A stretch of DNA of 7,076 nt from Desulfuromonadaceae bacterium GWB2_53_15 (GTDB lineage Bacteria; Desulfobacterota; Desulfuromonadia; Geobacterales; Pseudopelobacteraceae). The notes below the pieces were generated by a model, which did no database searches, was not told the DNA's origin, and worked only from the letters and a program-made list of their open reading frames with translations. The stretch spans positions 256-7,331 of the forward strand of contig MHXL01000072.1 in assembly GCA_001824455.1 (NCBI GenBank), written 5' to 3'. The translations under genes were made by a program, and so were the position numbers. Below are positions 5,896-7,076 of the stretch, piece by piece. Within the stretch, counting starts at the first letter, position 1. Each line of letters opens with the position of its first letter.

Positions 5896-6819
5896 ATGGA
5901 AAAAATCAATGTAGGTGGCCAGGCAGTAATCGAAGGGGTCATGATGCGTGCTCCACGCTCCATGGCCATTGCCGTGCGCCGCCCCAACGGCGAGATCGTG
6001 GTCCGGAAGGAAATGGTCGTGCCGTTGTCCGAACGTTACCCGGTGGTCAAGCTTCCGATCGTGCGCGGTGCGGTGGCGTTGTTCACTTCGCTGGTCATCG
6101 GCATCAAGGCACTCAATTTCTCGGCCAACGAGGCCGTTACCGAGGAGGAAAAGGAAGGGGAAGTGGACAAGGGGGGTGAGCTTTCATCCTGGGCCATGGC
6201 CGGCACCATGGCGGTTGCCTTCGGCTTTGGCATCTGTCTGTTCTTCCTGTTTCCCCTCTATCTGACCAAGCTGATGACGCCGGTTATAGGTGACAACAAC
6301 ATTGTCTTCAATCTGGTGGACGGTGTCATTCGGGTAATCATTTTTTTGATCTATATCTGGGGCATCTCCCGTATGAAAGATATCCAGCGCGTCTTCCAGT
6401 ACCACGGTGCCGAGCATAAATGCATATTTGCCTACGAGGCGCTGGAGGAATTGACCATCGAGAACGTCAAAAAGTATAGCCGCCTCCATCCTCGCTGCGG
6501 CACCAGCTTCCTGCTGATCGTCATGCTGGTCAGTATTGCGGTTTTCTCGGTAATTCCCAAATTGTGGCCCTTTTATCTCAAGGCAGGTTCGCGCATCGTG
6601 CTGCTGCCGCTGATTGCCGGCATCTCCTACGAGTTCCTCAGGTGGAGTGCCAAGAACGACAGCCACCCGCTGGTGAAGATGATTATCACACCCGGACTGG
6701 CTTTGCAGCGCTTGACAACCCGCGAGCCGGACGACGAACAGTTGGAGGTTGCCATCCGTTCACTGGATGAGGCGCTGGAGATGAATGCGGGCTATGCGGA
6801 TGACCGGTTGGTCGTATAA
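5896..6819 (+). CDS. DUF1385 (YqhQ-like) conserved membrane protein
   Basis: A complete 307-residue protein of the DUF1385 family, represented by Bacillus subtilis YqhQ. Its biochemical role is not established as far as I know. The family blocks are all present: [16 protein letters not shown] (5-20), [14 protein letters not shown] (168-181), [10 protein letters not shown] (198-207) and [15 protein letters not shown] (266-280). The conserved histidine, glutamate and cysteine residues suggest a metal site (inference). Likely membrane helices are near 102-125, 137-157, 204-222 and 231-249, with a weaker one at 53-73. An acidic stretch, [13 protein letters not shown], lies at 83-95. The ATG at 5896 has GAGG five bases upstream and begins the family motif almost at once. 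The frame stays open upstream to 5713, but that would overlap thyX and adds no family sequence. It follows thyX by 14 bases and precedes prfA, a common neighbour. Confidence 0.93.
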   Translation: MEKINVGGQAVIEGVMMRAPRSMAIAVRRPNGEIVVRKEMVVPLSERYPVVKLPIVRGAVALFTSLVIGIKALNFSANEAVTEEEKEGEVDKGGELSSWAMAGTMAVAFGFGICLFFLFPLYLTKLMTPVIGDNNIVFNLVDGVIRVIIFLIYIWGISRMKDIQRVFQYHGAEHKCIFAYEALEELTIENVKKYSRLHPRCGTSFLLIVMLVSIAVFSVIPKLWPFYLKAGSRIVLLPLIAGISYEFLRWSAKNDSHPLVKMIITPGLALQRLTTREPDDEQLEVAIRSLDEALEMNAGYADDRLVV

Positions 6820-6835
6820 GAAAAATCAAAATCCA

Positions 6836-6953
6836 CATCCACCACAGAGACACAGAGGCACTGAGAACAACCAGAAAAAACTTAAAATAATTTTTTGTTT
6901 TTTTGATTTGGTCTTCAGATTTTCTCTGTGTCTCCGTGCCTCCGTGGTGGGTG
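6836..6953. repeat. Long imperfect inverted repeat made of 8-base CACAGAGR-like units
   Basis: The 33-base arms 6836-6868 and 6921-6953 match as reverse complements at 26 of 33 positions, around an A/T-rich centre of 52 bases. Each arm holds three 8-base units: CACAGAGA, CACAGAGG, CACTGAGA on the left, and CACGGAGG, CACGGAGA, CACAGAGA on the right when read on the minus strand. Most mismatches fall at the same places within the unit. I recall CACAGAGGCACAGAG-type dispersed intergenic repeats from many bacterial genomes, Geobacter relatives among them. There is no open frame for a transposase. It fills most of the 150-base gap between the DUF1385 gene and prfA, and ends four bases before the prfA ribosome binding site, so read-through RNA would fold right before prfA. 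Confidence 0.85.
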
Positions 6954-6969
6954 TTCAAGAGGTTTATAA

Positions 6970-7076
6970 ATGTTCGACAAGATAGAAGAGCTGGAACGGC
7001 GTTACCAGGAACTGGAAGCGCTGCTGTCCGACCCGACCGTTATTTCCAATCAACCGGAATTCCGCAAGTTTTCCCG
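6970..7076 (+). CDS. prfA: Peptide chain release factor 1 (N-terminal part, runs off the window)
   Basis: The first 35 codons are visible, beginning MFDKIEELERRYQELEALLS and continuing DPTVISNQPEFRKFS. This is the start of RF1, which recognises the UAA and UAG stop codons and releases the finished protein. The charged helical start and the D-P-x-V/I-x-x-x-x-x-F/Y-x-K pattern are typical of the N-terminal PCRF-domain region. The GGQ and PxT motifs lie beyond the edge. RF2 shares this fold, but the short N-terminus and the neighbouring DUF1385 gene favour RF1. AGAGG (6958-6962) lies seven bases before the ATG and begins only four bases after the repeat element. Confidence 0.93.
   Translation, partial: MFDKIEELERRYQELEALLSDPTVISNQPEFRKFS

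Noticed and set aside
6836..6953. CRISPR array or intrinsic terminator as the explanation of the repeat before prfA
   Set aside because: Units are 8 bases long, contiguous and inverted between arms, with no spacers. No GC-rich stem is followed by a T-run; the T-runs lie in the centre of the element.
6686..6958. A 90-codon minus-strand open frame across the CACAGAGR repeat
   Set aside because: It combines the antisense of the DUF1385 gene with repeat and T-rich DNA, and shows no recognisable protein family.

Overview
This is bacterial chromosomal DNA, most likely from a Geobacter-like member of the Desulfuromonadales (Desulfobacterota). That assignment rests on family recognition and remembered gene order, not a search. 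The order rho - rpmE - thyX - DUF1385 gene - prfA on the plus strand is one I associate with Geobacteraceae. The proteins are full length with intact motifs, the coding DNA is moderately GC-rich, and a few intergenic gaps carry repeats.

Layout. The left half reads on the minus strand: a HyfB/HycC-type proton-conducting membrane subunit (1091-3076), then a CysM-type cysteine synthase (160-1077), then the first 24 codons of a membrane protein resembling a cation-transporter N-terminus (74 to the window edge). The hyfB-like and cysM genes are 13 bases apart and probably co-transcribed. A 465-base AT-rich gap (3077-3541) separates this group from the divergent plus-strand group and should hold both promoters and the rho leader. 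The right half reads on the plus strand: rho (3542-4789), rpmE (4890-5090), a clear intrinsic terminator (5109-5150), thyX (5189-5881), a DUF1385 membrane protein (5896-6819), and the start of prfA (6970 to the edge).

How the genes work together. The plus-strand genes are housekeeping functions of transcription termination, ribosome structure, dTMP synthesis and translation termination, plus a conserved membrane protein of unknown role. The terminator splits them into rho-rpmE and thyX-DUF1385(-prfA) units. The minus-strand group is less expected. A single large subunit normally found in a multi-gene membrane hydrogenase (formate hydrogenlyase-like) complex stands alone beside a cysteine synthase with a CxxC tail, and no other hydrogenase gene is visible.

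Non-coding structure. Two intergenic gaps carry long imperfect inverted repeats whose arms are themselves built of short tandem units: 7-base units at 89-148 and 8-base units at 6836-6953. Perfect short palindromes lie in the rho leader (3400-3413), before rpmE (4844-4855) and before thyX (5156-5169). I see no CRISPR array, tRNA, rRNA, transposase or phage gene. I did not find a clearly new system; the stand-alone hyfB-cysM pair and the repeat elements deserve the closest look.
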